From Acinetobacter indicus CIP 110367 (GTDB lineage Bacteria; Pseudomonadota; Gammaproteobacteria; Pseudomonadales; Moraxellaceae), in assembly GCF_000488255.1 (NCBI RefSeq), contig NZ_KI530745.1:496001-560000 (forward strand): a stretch of DNA of 64,000 nt, read 5' to 3'. Below the pieces are notes generated by a model. It was not told the origin of the DNA and made no database searches. It was given only the letters and a program-made list of their open reading frames with translations. Position 1 is the stretch's first letter. Every line of letters starts with the position of its first letter. Both the position numbers and the translations under genes were made by a program. This document shows positions 28,472 through 37,160 of the stretch, one piece after another.

Positions 28472-29611
28472 ATGTTGCAAATATGGATGCCGGAAGCCAA
28501 TGGGGTTTGGCAATGGTCAAGCGGGGAGTACTGGGTTCAGGCCAATACCCTGGAAGACCTGATTCAGGCGATACAGCTTCATCAGGGTGAAGAAGCAGTG
28601 GTGTATTTCCCGAGCCGGGATATACAGATGCTGCAACAGCAGATGAGCAAGGCCCAATACAAGCAGCTGGGGCCAGAGGGGATTAAATTCCTGCTAGAAG
28701 AGTTTGTGGTATTGCCAATTGATGCCATGAAAGTGCTGCATCATTTTCAGCAGCCGGACCGCCTGACTTTACTTGGTGTGGCGCAAAGCCATGTCGAAAC
28801 CTTGCAACATGCTTTGGCGCTATTGCCGGTCAAAGTCACGGCCTTATTGCCAGACTTTTTATTGCTGCCAGTGCCTGAGCCTGATCATATTGTGCTGGCC
28901 AATGTCTGTGGCCGGTTGCTGGTACGTGAAAATGAATATCTGGGCAGCTCGGTCGATGATCTGGCTTTATTTCTGGATTATCAGGCGCCTGAACAGCGTT
29001 ATCAGATCAGTAATTTTACCGCCGAACAGATGCACAGTATTGAGGCTATCAGCACGCATGAGCAGTTAAGCTCTTTCCATTATGAAGTGCCGGTGCTGAA
29101 AAAAGTCAAACAGCATCCTTTTAATATTTTACCCAAAGCCAAAAGTGAATCGGGCATTTCGGGTTACTGGAAAGCCTGTGCTGCGGTATTTTTGGGGATT
29201 CTGGTGGTGCAGTTCAGTTATGATGCCACGCGCTGGTATCAGTATAAAAAAGTCGCGAATCAGACCGCGGTGCAGGCGATTGATCAGTTTAAATACTGGT
29301 TTGGGCAAAACTATCCGGTCACCGAGCAAAATATTAAAAGCCAGTTTGAATATCAGTTAAAACAAAGCCAGACTGCCGATACCCAGGCCTTACAGTTGCT
29401 CAGTCGGGTCGGGCCGGTATTGATGCAGAATCAGATTGTGGCCAGACGGGTCAATTATGATCTGTCCAGCCTGAATATGGAATTGCAGGCCAGTTCCGCA
29501 GCCAGCTTGCAGGCATTGACCCAGCAATTAAACCAGCAAGGCTTTAAGGTCGAGCTAGGTAATATTCAACCGGCCGCCAACGGCGCAATCGGACTGGTGA
29601 AAATACAATAA
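28472..29611 (+). CDS. gspL: Type II secretion system inner-membrane protein GspL
   Basis: A 379-residue GspL. The first 220 residues form the cytoplasmic actin-like domain that binds the ATPase GspE, one transmembrane segment lies near residue 230-250 (SGYWKACAAVFLGILVVQF), and the periplasmic ferredoxin-like domain follows. It anchors the cytoplasmic ATPase to the assembly platform and pairs with GspM. The stop overlaps the start of gspM by one base (TAATG). Its T2SS partners other than gspM are not in this window, as is usual for dispersed Acinetobacter T2SS loci. Confidence 0.88.
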   Translation: MLQIWMPEANGVWQWSSGEYWVQANTLEDLIQAIQLHQGEEAVVYFPSRDIQMLQQQMSKAQYKQLGPEGIKFLLEEFVVLPIDAMKVLHHFQQPDRLTLLGVAQSHVETLQHALALLPVKVTALLPDFLLLPVPEPDHIVLANVCGRLLVRENEYLGSSVDDLALFLDYQAPEQRYQISNFTAEQMHSIEAISTHEQLSSFHYEVPVLKKVKQHPFNILPKAKSESGISGYWKACAAVFLGILVVQFSYDATRWYQYKKVANQTAVQAIDQFKYWFGQNYPVTEQNIKSQFEYQLKQSQTADTQALQLLSRVGPVLMQNQIVARRVNYDLSSLNMELQASSAASLQALTQQLNQQGFKVELGNIQPAANGAIGLVKIQ

Positions 29612-30090
29612 TGAAAGCAGTAGAAAAAATTCAGCAGCGTTGGGATCAGTCGCTGGAAAAATTAAATGACTATTTAGATACGCTGAGCTTGCGTGAACGG
29701 ATCATGGTGATTTTTACCGGTATTTTTGTGCTGGTGGCCGCCGTCGGATCGGCGCTGTGGTATATGCACGGCGCAGCAGATCAGCAGCAAAAACGGCTCA
29801 ATACCTTAAAAGATCTGGTGGTGTGGATGCAAAGCAACGCCGTGACCATGAAGCCGGCCGGGGATTTACAGCTCAGCAGTCTGGAAAAAGTACAGCGCGT
29901 GGCACAGCAGCAGGGTTTGTCGGTGGCATCGCAGCAGTCGGGTGAAAAAATTCAAATTGTAAGCAGTCATGCACAATATTCTGTGCTGGCCAATTTCCTG
30001 ACCCAGCTGGCACAAATGGGATTAAGCATTGAAAAAATGGAATTAATTTCTGATGCCGGGCAGATTAAATTAACGGCGACAGTGCAATAA
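29611..30090 (+). CDS. gspM: Type II secretion system protein GspM
   Basis: The 159-residue bitopic protein has one transmembrane segment (about residues 31-52) and a small periplasmic ferredoxin-like domain. It stabilises GspL and forms the inner-membrane platform of the secreton. The sequence is divergent, and the call rests on size, topology and overlap with gspL, plus the typical N-terminal SLRERIMVIF preceding the membrane helix. The last codons extend to 30090 with no further T2SS gene following. Confidence 0.85.
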   Translation: MKAVEKIQQRWDQSLEKLNDYLDTLSLRERIMVIFTGIFVLVAAVGSALWYMHGAADQQQKRLNTLKDLVVWMQSNAVTMKPAGDLQLSSLEKVQRVAQQQGLSVASQQSGEKIQIVSSHAQYSVLANFLTQLAQMGLSIEKMELISDAGQIKLTATVQ

Positions 30091-30136
30091 CCGGTAAAAA
30101 TAAACAATGGTCAAGCATGGTGTTTTCAACAATCTG

Positions 30137-30151
30137 GGCCTATAATAGGCC
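30137..30151 (+). promoter_or_regulatory. pyrD promoter with -10 inside a palindrome
   Basis: The perfect TATAAT is centred in GGCCTATAATAGGCC, an exact inverted repeat of seven-base arms around one base. The -35 region is weak (no TTGACA-like hexamer at the usual distance). It lies about 30 bases before the pyrD ATG. Confidence 0.5.
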
Positions 30152-30180
30152 GACTTAAAAAGCCGTAGACTTTTGCCGAT

Positions 30181-31182
30181 ATGTTGTATTCTCTTGCCCG
30201 CCCTTTGTTGTTTTCTTTGGCACCGGAGCGTGCACATGAGCTCACATTATCTTTATTAAAATCAGGTCATAAAATGGGCCTGATGCGTCAGCAGGTGGCA
30301 GCAAAACCGGTCACCTGTATGGGTATTGAATTCCCGAATCCGGTAGGTCTGGCTGCAGGCCTGGACAAAAATGGTGCCTATATTGATGCACTGGCCGCTC
30401 TAGGTTTTGGTTTTATTGAAATTGGTACCATCACCCCGCGTCCACAAGCCGGTAATCCACATCCGCGTCTGTTCCGTTTACCGCAGGCCAAAGCCATTAT
30501 TAACCGCATGGGTTTTAATAATGATGGCGTCGATAAGCTGATTGAAAACGTCAAGGCCGCCAAATTTAAAGGCGTACTGGGGATTAATATTGGTAAAAAT
30601 GCCGATACTCCGGTAGAAAAAGCGGTTGATGATTATCTGATCTGTTTAGAAAAAGTTTATAATTACGCCTCTTATATTACGGTCAATATCTCATCACCAA
30701 ACACCAAGAATTTGCGTAGTCTGCAAAGCGGCGATGCCCTGACCGAGCTGTTGCAAACCTTGAAACAGCGTCAGTTGGCGTTGGCCGAAGAGCATCAGCA
30801 TTATGTACCGTTGGTGCTGAAAGTCGCGCCAGATCTAGAACCGTCCGATATTGAATTTATTGCCCAGCAATTACTGCAATTTAAAATTGATGGTTTAATT
30901 GTGACCAATACCACCTTGTCTCGTGAAGGGGTAGAGAATTTGCCACATGGCGATGAAGCCGGTGGTTTATCGGGTGCGCCAGTATTTGAAAAGAGTACCG
31001 CGTGTCTGGCAGCCTTTGCCAAAACCTTAGAGGGCAAAATTCCTTTAATTGGTGTTGGTGGTATTCTTTCAGGTGAGCAGGCAGTTGCGAAACGCAATGC
31101 CGGTGCAACTTTGGTACAAGTGTATAGCGGTTTGGTCTATACTGGCCCGGAACTTGTGAAAGATTGTGTAGACGCACTTTAA
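30181..31182 (+). CDS. pyrD: Dihydroorotate dehydrogenase (quinone)
   Basis: A 333-residue class 2 dihydroorotate dehydrogenase, membrane-associated and quinone-linked, in pyrimidine synthesis. Signatures visible are [42 protein letters not shown] (with the catalytic serine), and the C-terminal [27 protein letters not shown] flavin phosphate-binding region. The N-terminal helices give membrane association. It is the first gene of a unit with cvpA (4 bases on) and purF (24 bases further). Confidence 0.96.
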   Translation: MLYSLARPLLFSLAPERAHELTLSLLKSGHKMGLMRQQVAAKPVTCMGIEFPNPVGLAAGLDKNGAYIDALAALGFGFIEIGTITPRPQAGNPHPRLFRLPQAKAIINRMGFNNDGVDKLIENVKAAKFKGVLGINIGKNADTPVEKAVDDYLICLEKVYNYASYITVNISSPNTKNLRSLQSGDALTELLQTLKQRQLALAEEHQHYVPLVLKVAPDLEPSDIEFIAQQLLQFKIDGLIVTNTTLSREGVENLPHGDEAGGLSGAPVFEKSTACLAAFAKTLEGKIPLIGVGGILSGEQAVAKRNAGATLVQVYSGLVYTGPELVKDCVDAL

Positions 31183-31186
31183 AGTC

Positions 31187-31762
31187 ATGAACGCCATCGA
31201 TATCTTTATACTGATTATTCTGCTCATTGGAGGGCTTAACGGTTTGCGTCAAGGATTTATTAAAGCCTTTGCGAACTTGGTCGGTTGGATTTTTGCCCTG
31301 ATTGTGGCGGCAAAATATGCTTCCGTTCTAGCGCCTTCAATGACCGCTCTCAGTGCTGATCCGGTGGTTCAGAAAATTGCGGCCTTTGCTTTTATTGTGT
31401 TGGTGATTGTGGTGCTGACCTGGATGGTGAGCGCATTATTAAACCGCATCTTGAAATCGCTGAAACTGGGCCCATTAAATCGTTTAGCCGGTGGTGCGTT
31501 TGGTACCCTCAAAGGTCTGCTGATTGTGCTAATTGCCATTCAGGGCATTGGGCCGTGGGTCGAAAGTTCGCCGCACTGGAAACAGTCCAAATTTATTCAA
31601 ACCCTTTTACCTTATGCGCCTTGGGCCACACAAATGTCCAAAGATGCCGCCAATGAGGCTTTACAGCACATCAAATCAGAAGATGCTCCGAAATCTTCTG
31701 GTTCTTCATCTGAACCTGAACGAAAGGGCGCAGATGAGTCAACGAATAATCCTTTTTATTAA
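31187..31762 (+). CDS. cvpA: CvpA-family membrane protein
   Basis: The 191-residue protein has four predicted transmembrane segments in its first 130 residues and the CvpA pattern NAIDIFILIILLIGGLNGLR followed by GFIKAFANLVGWI. A hydrophilic, charged tail follows (about 150-191, Ser/Glu/Lys rich). In E. coli CvpA lies in an operon with purF, and it is linked to colicin V export and biofilm or bile tolerance; the biochemical role is unknown. The conserved cvpA-purF order is seen here too. Confidence 0.9.
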   Translation: MNAIDIFILIILLIGGLNGLRQGFIKAFANLVGWIFALIVAAKYASVLAPSMTALSADPVVQKIAAFAFIVLVIVVLTWMVSALLNRILKSLKLGPLNRLAGGAFGTLKGLLIVLIAIQGIGPWVESSPHWKQSKFIQTLLPYAPWATQMSKDAANEALQHIKSEDAPKSSGSSSEPERKGADESTNNPFY

Positions 31763-31786
31763 TCCTAGCTGGTCTGCGAGGTTGCT

Positions 31787-33325
31787 ATGTGTGGAGTAGT
31801 TGGTATAGCTGGTAAATCACCTGTTAACCAAATGTTGTTTGATGCATTAACGATGTTACAACATCGGGGACAAGATGCAGCTGGGATTGTCACTTGCCAG
31901 GAAGGTCGCTTGTTCTTGCGTAAAGACAACGGCATGGTGCGTGATGTATTCCATACCCGTCACATGCGTGCCTTGCTGGGCAACTACGGGATTGGTCATG
32001 TGCGTTATCCGACGGCAGGTTCATCTAGCAGTGCAGAAGCGCAGCCGTTTTATGTGAACTCGCCGTACGGTATTACGCTGGCGCATAACGGTAATCTGAC
32101 CAATGCCGAAGAAATTCATGAAGACCTGTTCAAGACTGATTTACGTCACATGAATACCGATTCAGATTCAGAAGTACTGTTAAACGTTTTTGCCCATGAA
32201 TTACAAAAACGCGGCAAGCTGGAGCCGGCAGCAGAAGATATCTTCCATGCGGTAACGCGTGTGCATGAGCGTTGTAAAGGGGCTTATGGCGTGGTGGCCA
32301 TGGTGACCGGTCAAGGGATTGTGGGCTTCCGTGACCCGCATGGGATTCGTCCGTTAATTTACGGTTCGCGTGAAACCGATGAAGGCATGGAATACATCAT
32401 TGCCTCTGAATCGGTGGCAATTACGGCACTGGGCTTTAAAGTCGAGCGTGACCTGGCACCGGGTGAAGCCATCTTCATTGACTCTAACGGCCAGATGTTT
32501 ACCCAGCAGTGTGCGGCCCAATCTGAATATCATCCATGTATTTTTGAATATGTGTATTTCGCGCGTCCAGATGCGACCATTGATGGTATTTCGGTTTATA
32601 AAGCCCGTTTAAAAATGGGTGAGAAGCTGGCGCAAAAAATCCTGCGTGAATGGGGTGAGGAACACGATATTGATGTCGTGATTCCAATTCCAGATACTTC
32701 GCGTACTTCGGCCTTGGAACTGGCCAACACCTTAGGTGTTAAATTCCGTGAAGGCTTTATGAAAAACCGTTATATCGGTCGTACCTTCATTATGCCAGGT
32801 CAGCAGCAGCGTAAAAAATCGGTACGTCAAAAGCTGAACCCGGTTGAGCTGGAATTTAAAGGCAAGAATGTGTTACTGGTAGATGACTCGATTGTGCGTG
32901 GTACCACCTGTAACGAAATTATCCAGATGGCACGTGACGCTGGTGCCAAACGCGTATTCTTCGCTTCAGCGGCACCGATGGTGAAATATCCAAACGTGTA
33001 TGGTATTGATATGCCGGCTAAATCGGAGCTAATTGCCTCTAGCCGTAGCGTCGAAGAAATTCGTGAAATTATTGGTGCTGACCGTCTGATTTTCCAAGAT
33101 CTTGAAGATTTGAAAGCTGCAGTACGTACCCATAAAGTGCCAGAAGTGAATGATTTCGATTGCTCGGTGTTTGATGGGGTTTATGTCGCAGGCGGTATTG
33201 ATGAAGCCTATCTGGATAATCTTCAGCAAAAACGCAGCGATACAGCTAAAAAGAAAAAAGACAATTATATCGATGTGAATATTGATGCTGCATCGGTAGA
33301 TTTGACCGGTTTGAAAGAAGAATAA
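31787..33325 (+). CDS. purF: Amidophosphoribosyltransferase
   Basis: A 512-residue PurF, first committed enzyme of purine synthesis, making phosphoribosylamine from PRPP and glutamine. The N-terminus MCGVVGIAG has the catalytic Cys2 of the Ntn-type glutaminase, without a propeptide. The [16 protein letters not shown]-binding loop (around residue 367) marks the phosphoribosyltransferase domain. Four-cysteine Fe-S ligands are not expected in the E. coli-type protein. It is co-transcribed with cvpA, and a terminator follows. Confidence 0.96.
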   Translation: MCGVVGIAGKSPVNQMLFDALTMLQHRGQDAAGIVTCQEGRLFLRKDNGMVRDVFHTRHMRALLGNYGIGHVRYPTAGSSSSAEAQPFYVNSPYGITLAHNGNLTNAEEIHEDLFKTDLRHMNTDSDSEVLLNVFAHELQKRGKLEPAAEDIFHAVTRVHERCKGAYGVVAMVTGQGIVGFRDPHGIRPLIYGSRETDEGMEYIIASESVAITALGFKVERDLAPGEAIFIDSNGQMFTQQCAAQSEYHPCIFEYVYFARPDATIDGISVYKARLKMGEKLAQKILREWGEEHDIDVVIPIPDTSRTSALELANTLGVKFREGFMKNRYIGRTFIMPGQQQRKKSVRQKLNPVELEFKGKNVLLVDDSIVRGTTCNEIIQMARDAGAKRVFFASAAPMVKYPNVYGIDMPAKSELIASSRSVEEIREIIGADRLIFQDLEDLKAAVRTHKVPEVNDFDCSVFDGVYVAGGIDEAYLDNLQQKRSDTAKKKKDNYIDVNIDAASVDLTGLKEE

Positions 33326-33344
33326 TTCTTGTAAAACTGGCAGG

Positions 33345-33369
33345 AAAAGCGGGAAATTCCCGCTTTTTT
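33345..33369 (+). terminator. Terminator after purF
   Basis: AAAAGCGGG-AAATT-CCCGCTTTT is a stem followed by Ts, 19 bases past the stop. Confidence 0.88.
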
Positions 33370-33415
33370 CATTTATGATGTCGCCTAAAGACAATGTAAT
33401 TTAAGGAAATTTACA

Positions 33416-35305
33416 TTGAAAGATGTAGGTTACTACTTTATTAAAAACAAGAATATGATGTGGTCTGCAAGCCTGTGTCTGCTTGCGGTCATCCTGACCA
33501 TTTTTATTTTAAATACTGTACTGGGTTTGCTGGTGCATTATATTGATGCTTCGCAGTCCATTTACTGGCATAGCTTAAGTCCTTATCTGGTCGCGGTACT
33601 GCTGTCTTTAATGGGCATTTCCATTGCCATTGAATTATATATTTTCCGTTCTGGCGGCCACTCACTGGCCAAGCAGCTGTGTGCACGTCGTTTAAGCCTG
33701 ATTGAAAGCACGCCGGAAGAAAGTGTTGCCTTAAAAATTACCGAACAGCTGGCCGATACCTTCGCGATTGATACGCCGGCGCTGTATGTCCTGCCGGATG
33801 AAGTCGGGGTAAATGCACTGACCGCCGGTTTTTATCCACGCGATATTGCGATTATTCTGACCTGGGGCGCCTTGCAAAACCTGGATGAGCAGGAACTGTA
33901 TGGCTTGCTCAGTCATGAGTTTCATCAAATTTTAAGTGGTGAAACTGCGGAAAATACCAAGCTGAAAATTCTCTACAGCAGCCTGACCACGTTAAGCCAG
34001 TGGGGCAGTAAAGTGGCCAAACTCGGCTTTGGCAAGCAGTATTACAACACCGCTTATGCACCTGCCACGCCTTTTGTTGCACTGGGCGGCATGATCTGGC
34101 TGATTGGCAGCTTAGGCATGCTGATTACCCGTTTTATTAAATTTTTAAACCTGAGCGGGCGTACCTTTAAAAACGACCTGAAAACCAAACGTTTAATCCA
34201 GAACAATGCCAATATTCAAACCCTGCTCAGGATTTATGTGCACCATGCCGGTTCGCAAATTCACAGTGAATATTCGGAATCAATTGCGCATATGTGTTTT
34301 GCCAACTCGCTGAGTCCGCAAAGCTGGTTGAATATCCATCCGAGTATTGATGCGCGGATTTATGAGTTAAATCCGGCACTGGTGCAGGATCTACAACTGG
34401 AAAATTTAAAAAAGCTGCGCAGTCAGCCCTGGTTTGGTCTGTTTCGTTCACTGGAAGAGGTCAATGGTGAATATTATGCACCGTGGAGTTCGCCGCAACC
34501 TTTGCCTTTATTGCGGTTATCCCCGATTAGTTTTGCCATTAAAGATGCAATCAAGCCGCTGAAACCGGAAATCCGCCGTAATATGCCGCGTCCGGAACTG
34601 ATCCAGCGTGCCTTGCAGACGGCCACTGGTTCGCGTGAGGTGATGATGGCAATTTTAATGATTCGCCAATACCGCGAATTTATTCCACCTGAAGTAGAAG
34701 TCAGCCGTGCCATTGTCGATGCCTTGTTGAATCTGGATGGTCGGGTGCATATCTCCATTTTTCTGGAAGCCTGCCAGAATATTGGCGGTATGCCGGCCAG
34801 TATCGCGCGGCAGTTTTTGACCAAGCTGGCCAAAATTATTCAGGAAGATGGGGAAATTGGACTGCTGGATGCCTTGCTGCTGGAGCGGGTCAAATCCGAG
34901 TTGAACCTGCTGCCGCTACATACCCCGACGGCGCTGGATGAAGTTAAACCGCAAATTGTACGTTTAATTGATGCCTTGCTGCATGTGCAGCAAATCAATA
35001 GCGGCAACCAGCTGGAAGTGCGGGAAAAAATTTTACAGCGCGTACTGACACCGTATGAAATGTCGCTGTATGAAGAAATTTCCGATGAGCCAATTGATCT
35101 GGCAGAAATTCTGAATGATATGGCCGGGCTGTTGTTGCGTGACCGTTTAAGTATTCTGGGTATTGCTGAAGCCTGTTTGTGGAATGACCGGATTATCACT
35201 CAGGATGAGCTGGATGTACTGGAGCTGCTGTACTGGCGTTTAGGCTTTGCCACCGAAGAAATGGTCGAGCGTATGCAGAAGAAAAACAGTTTAATGATTA
35301 TCTAA
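33416..35305 (+). CDS. M48-like membrane protein with degenerate zinc-binding motif
   Basis: The 629-residue protein has two N-terminal transmembrane segments (about residues 17-40 and 57-77), an M48-like stretch that reaches NALTAGFYPR and SHEFHQILSGE (about residues 132-176), and a further membrane segment near 218-240. The expected HExxH is HEFHQ: the second zinc-binding His is replaced by Gln171. The usual ExxxD-type third ligand is also not evident. The C-terminal half (about 300-629) is helical and unassigned. The start is TTG, 8 bases after AAGGA. It may be a catalytically dead M48 homologue. Confidence 0.75.
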   Translation: MKDVGYYFIKNKNMMWSASLCLLAVILTIFILNTVLGLLVHYIDASQSIYWHSLSPYLVAVLLSLMGISIAIELYIFRSGGHSLAKQLCARRLSLIESTPEESVALKITEQLADTFAIDTPALYVLPDEVGVNALTAGFYPRDIAIILTWGALQNLDEQELYGLLSHEFHQILSGETAENTKLKILYSSLTTLSQWGSKVAKLGFGKQYYNTAYAPATPFVALGGMIWLIGSLGMLITRFIKFLNLSGRTFKNDLKTKRLIQNNANIQTLLRIYVHHAGSQIHSEYSESIAHMCFANSLSPQSWLNIHPSIDARIYELNPALVQDLQLENLKKLRSQPWFGLFRSLEEVNGEYYAPWSSPQPLPLLRLSPISFAIKDAIKPLKPEIRRNMPRPELIQRALQTATGSREVMMAILMIRQYREFIPPEVEVSRAIVDALLNLDGRVHISIFLEACQNIGGMPASIARQFLTKLAKIIQEDGEIGLLDALLLERVKSELNLLPLHTPTALDEVKPQIVRLIDALLHVQQINSGNQLEVREKILQRVLTPYEMSLYEEISDEPIDLAEILNDMAGLLLRDRLSILGIAEACLWNDRIITQDELDVLELLYWRLGFATEEMVERMQKKNSLMII

Positions 35306-35441
35306 GCACTCTATTTCTGAGTGCGGTAGGTGGATTGTGTCATCATCATTGAGCAGCTTTAATATGACTGGATGCAGAAAGCACAGCAAAACCGGACTAA
35401 TCCGGCTAGAATAGCCCTATGGACATAAGTGACGATAGCAG

Positions 35442-36113
35442 ATGATTGGGCATCAACGTGAGATTTTGGCAAGTTTGGGAATTGATATATGGATTCCCCG
35501 GGACGCTGCATCTCAAAATTTGCCCACATCTTCCTTATGGCGAGATCAGGCCCCGGCAGAACTGCTGACTGAAATTGTCATGCCGGCGGCTGTCGCGGCG
35601 ACAGTACCTCAAGATATTGCCTTACAACTCAGACAGCCTGTTGCGGAACCACAAGTCTCTCCGCAAGAGAATCCAGTCGAAAGCCCGGCAGAACCTGTCA
35701 CGCCTGCGGCTCTGGTTGAAGTGCAGCCTGCCTTACAGATTGATGCATTCCATTTACAAGCCATTGCTACAAAACAATATACGATTGTGCTGGATGCCAC
35801 CCACATCAATGAGTCGCAGCAACAGTTATGGCGTAATATCCAGCGTGCGGCACAGGCAGAATTTTTTGAGCTGAATTGGCCCTTTGCTTTGCCTGAGCTG
35901 CAAGATGGCCGGGCGGTTTCGGTATATGTACAAGGTTTTCTGGATGCGATTGCACTGGAGAAAAAGATCATTGTGTTGGGTCAATTGCCTCATGTACAGT
36001 TAACGCAAGCTACAGCATTGCCCACTTTGGCCGAGATGCTAGAACAGCCGCTATTGAAAAAACAGCTATGGCAGGCTATGCAAGATAGAAAACACATGAC
36101 GGATCAGGAATGA
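35442..36113 (+). CDS. holD: Probable DNA polymerase III psi subunit (HolD-like)
   Basis: The 223-residue product starts with a short motif, LASLGIDIWIPRD, matching the HolD N-terminal chi-binding peptide (LGI then Trp). After a low-complexity Pro/Glu/Ala linker (about 60-105), the remaining 120 residues fit the psi alpha/beta domain: TIVLDATHINESQQQLW, FELNWPFALPELQDG and LLKKQLWQAM near the end. Psi joins the clamp loader to chi and SSB. Pseudomonas-type psi proteins are also longer than that of E. coli. The start of the next gene overlaps the stop by four bases (ATGA). The call is a remote-similarity inference. Confidence 0.55.
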   Translation: MIGHQREILASLGIDIWIPRDAASQNLPTSSLWRDQAPAELLTEIVMPAAVAATVPQDIALQLRQPVAEPQVSPQENPVESPAEPVTPAALVEVQPALQIDAFHLQAIATKQYTIVLDATHINESQQQLWRNIQRAAQAEFFELNWPFALPELQDGRAVSVYVQGFLDAIALEKKIIVLGQLPHVQLTQATALPTLAEMLEQPLLKKQLWQAMQDRKHMTDQE

Positions 36114-37078
36114 AACAAAAAGTTATCGCATTTAGTCAGGTTGATCAGTACGTTTTAAGCCAGCTGAAACAGCAGTATGACTTGGTAGAAATTAGCCCGA
36201 AACTGGGTGATGTTAATGAGCAGATTCGTACTCATGTCCAAGATGCTGATGGCATGATTGGTGCGGGGCGTTTGCTCAATGCCTCTAACCTGACGGGTGC
36301 GCGCCGTCTTAAAGTGGTTTCCAGCATCAGTGTCGGTTATGACAATTATGATGTGGACTATCTGACTGAGCAAAAGATTTATCTGTGTCATACACCGCAT
36401 GTATTAACCGAAACCACTGCCGATTTGGCTTTTAGTCTGTTAATGGGAGCTTCGCGTCAGCTGGCCTATCTGGATCGCTGGACCAAACAGGGCGAATGGA
36501 AACGTACCGTTGGCCCGGCCCAGTTCGGTCAGGATATTCATGGTAAAACTTTAGGGGTTATTGGTTTGGGTAATATTGGTGCCGCCATTGCCCGTCGTGG
36601 GCGTTATGGCTTTAACATGAATATTCTGTACCATAACCGCCGTGAAAATCTGGCGCAGGCGCAGCCCTTAAATGCGCAATATCGTAGTCTGGATGAGCTG
36701 CTACAACAGTCGGACTTTGTGGTGGTCGCGGTGGATTTAAACGCCGACTCGACCGCTTTAATTGGTGCGCGTGAATTTGAGCTGATGCAAAAACATGCGG
36801 TATTTGTGAATATTGCCCGTGGTTCCGTGGTCAATGAACAGGCTTTAATTGACGCGCTGAAACAACAGAAAATTTTTGCGGCCGGTCTGGATGTCTATGA
36901 AAAAGAACCGCTGCAAAGTTCGGAGCTCTTTAATCTGGACAATGTGGTGACCTTGCCGCATATTGGCTCGGCGACCGCAGAAACCCGTAAAAAAATGGCC
37001 TGGCTGGCCTATAAAAATCTGGTGGATGTGCTGGAAGGCCGGCAGCCGGGCTACGCGGTCAATGGTGGATTTGCGTAA
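36110..37078 (+). CDS. 2-hydroxyacid dehydrogenase (D-isomer specific, GhrB-like)
   Basis: The 322-residue enzyme has the D-2-hydroxyacid dehydrogenase fold. NAD(P) binding is by GLGNIGAAIARRG (about residues 150-162). The catalytic Arg lies in NIARGSVVNEQAL, Glu in YEKEPL and His in LPHIGSAT. Size and motifs point to the glyoxylate/hydroxypyruvate reductase group, with a preferred substrate such as glyoxylate or 2-ketogluconate. It overlaps holD by four bases. Confidence 0.85.
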   Translation: MKQKVIAFSQVDQYVLSQLKQQYDLVEISPKLGDVNEQIRTHVQDADGMIGAGRLLNASNLTGARRLKVVSSISVGYDNYDVDYLTEQKIYLCHTPHVLTETTADLAFSLLMGASRQLAYLDRWTKQGEWKRTVGPAQFGQDIHGKTLGVIGLGNIGAAIARRGRYGFNMNILYHNRRENLAQAQPLNAQYRSLDELLQQSDFVVVAVDLNADSTALIGAREFELMQKHAVFVNIARGSVVNEQALIDALKQQKIFAAGLDVYEKEPLQSSELFNLDNVVTLPHIGSATAETRKKMAWLAYKNLVDVLEGRQPGYAVNGGFA

Positions 37079-37160
37079 AACTTCCTAACACTTCGTTGCA
37101 TATTTCTTCGATATTGAATGCTATATTCAAGACACGAGCAGATAATTTGAGAACGGCAAT

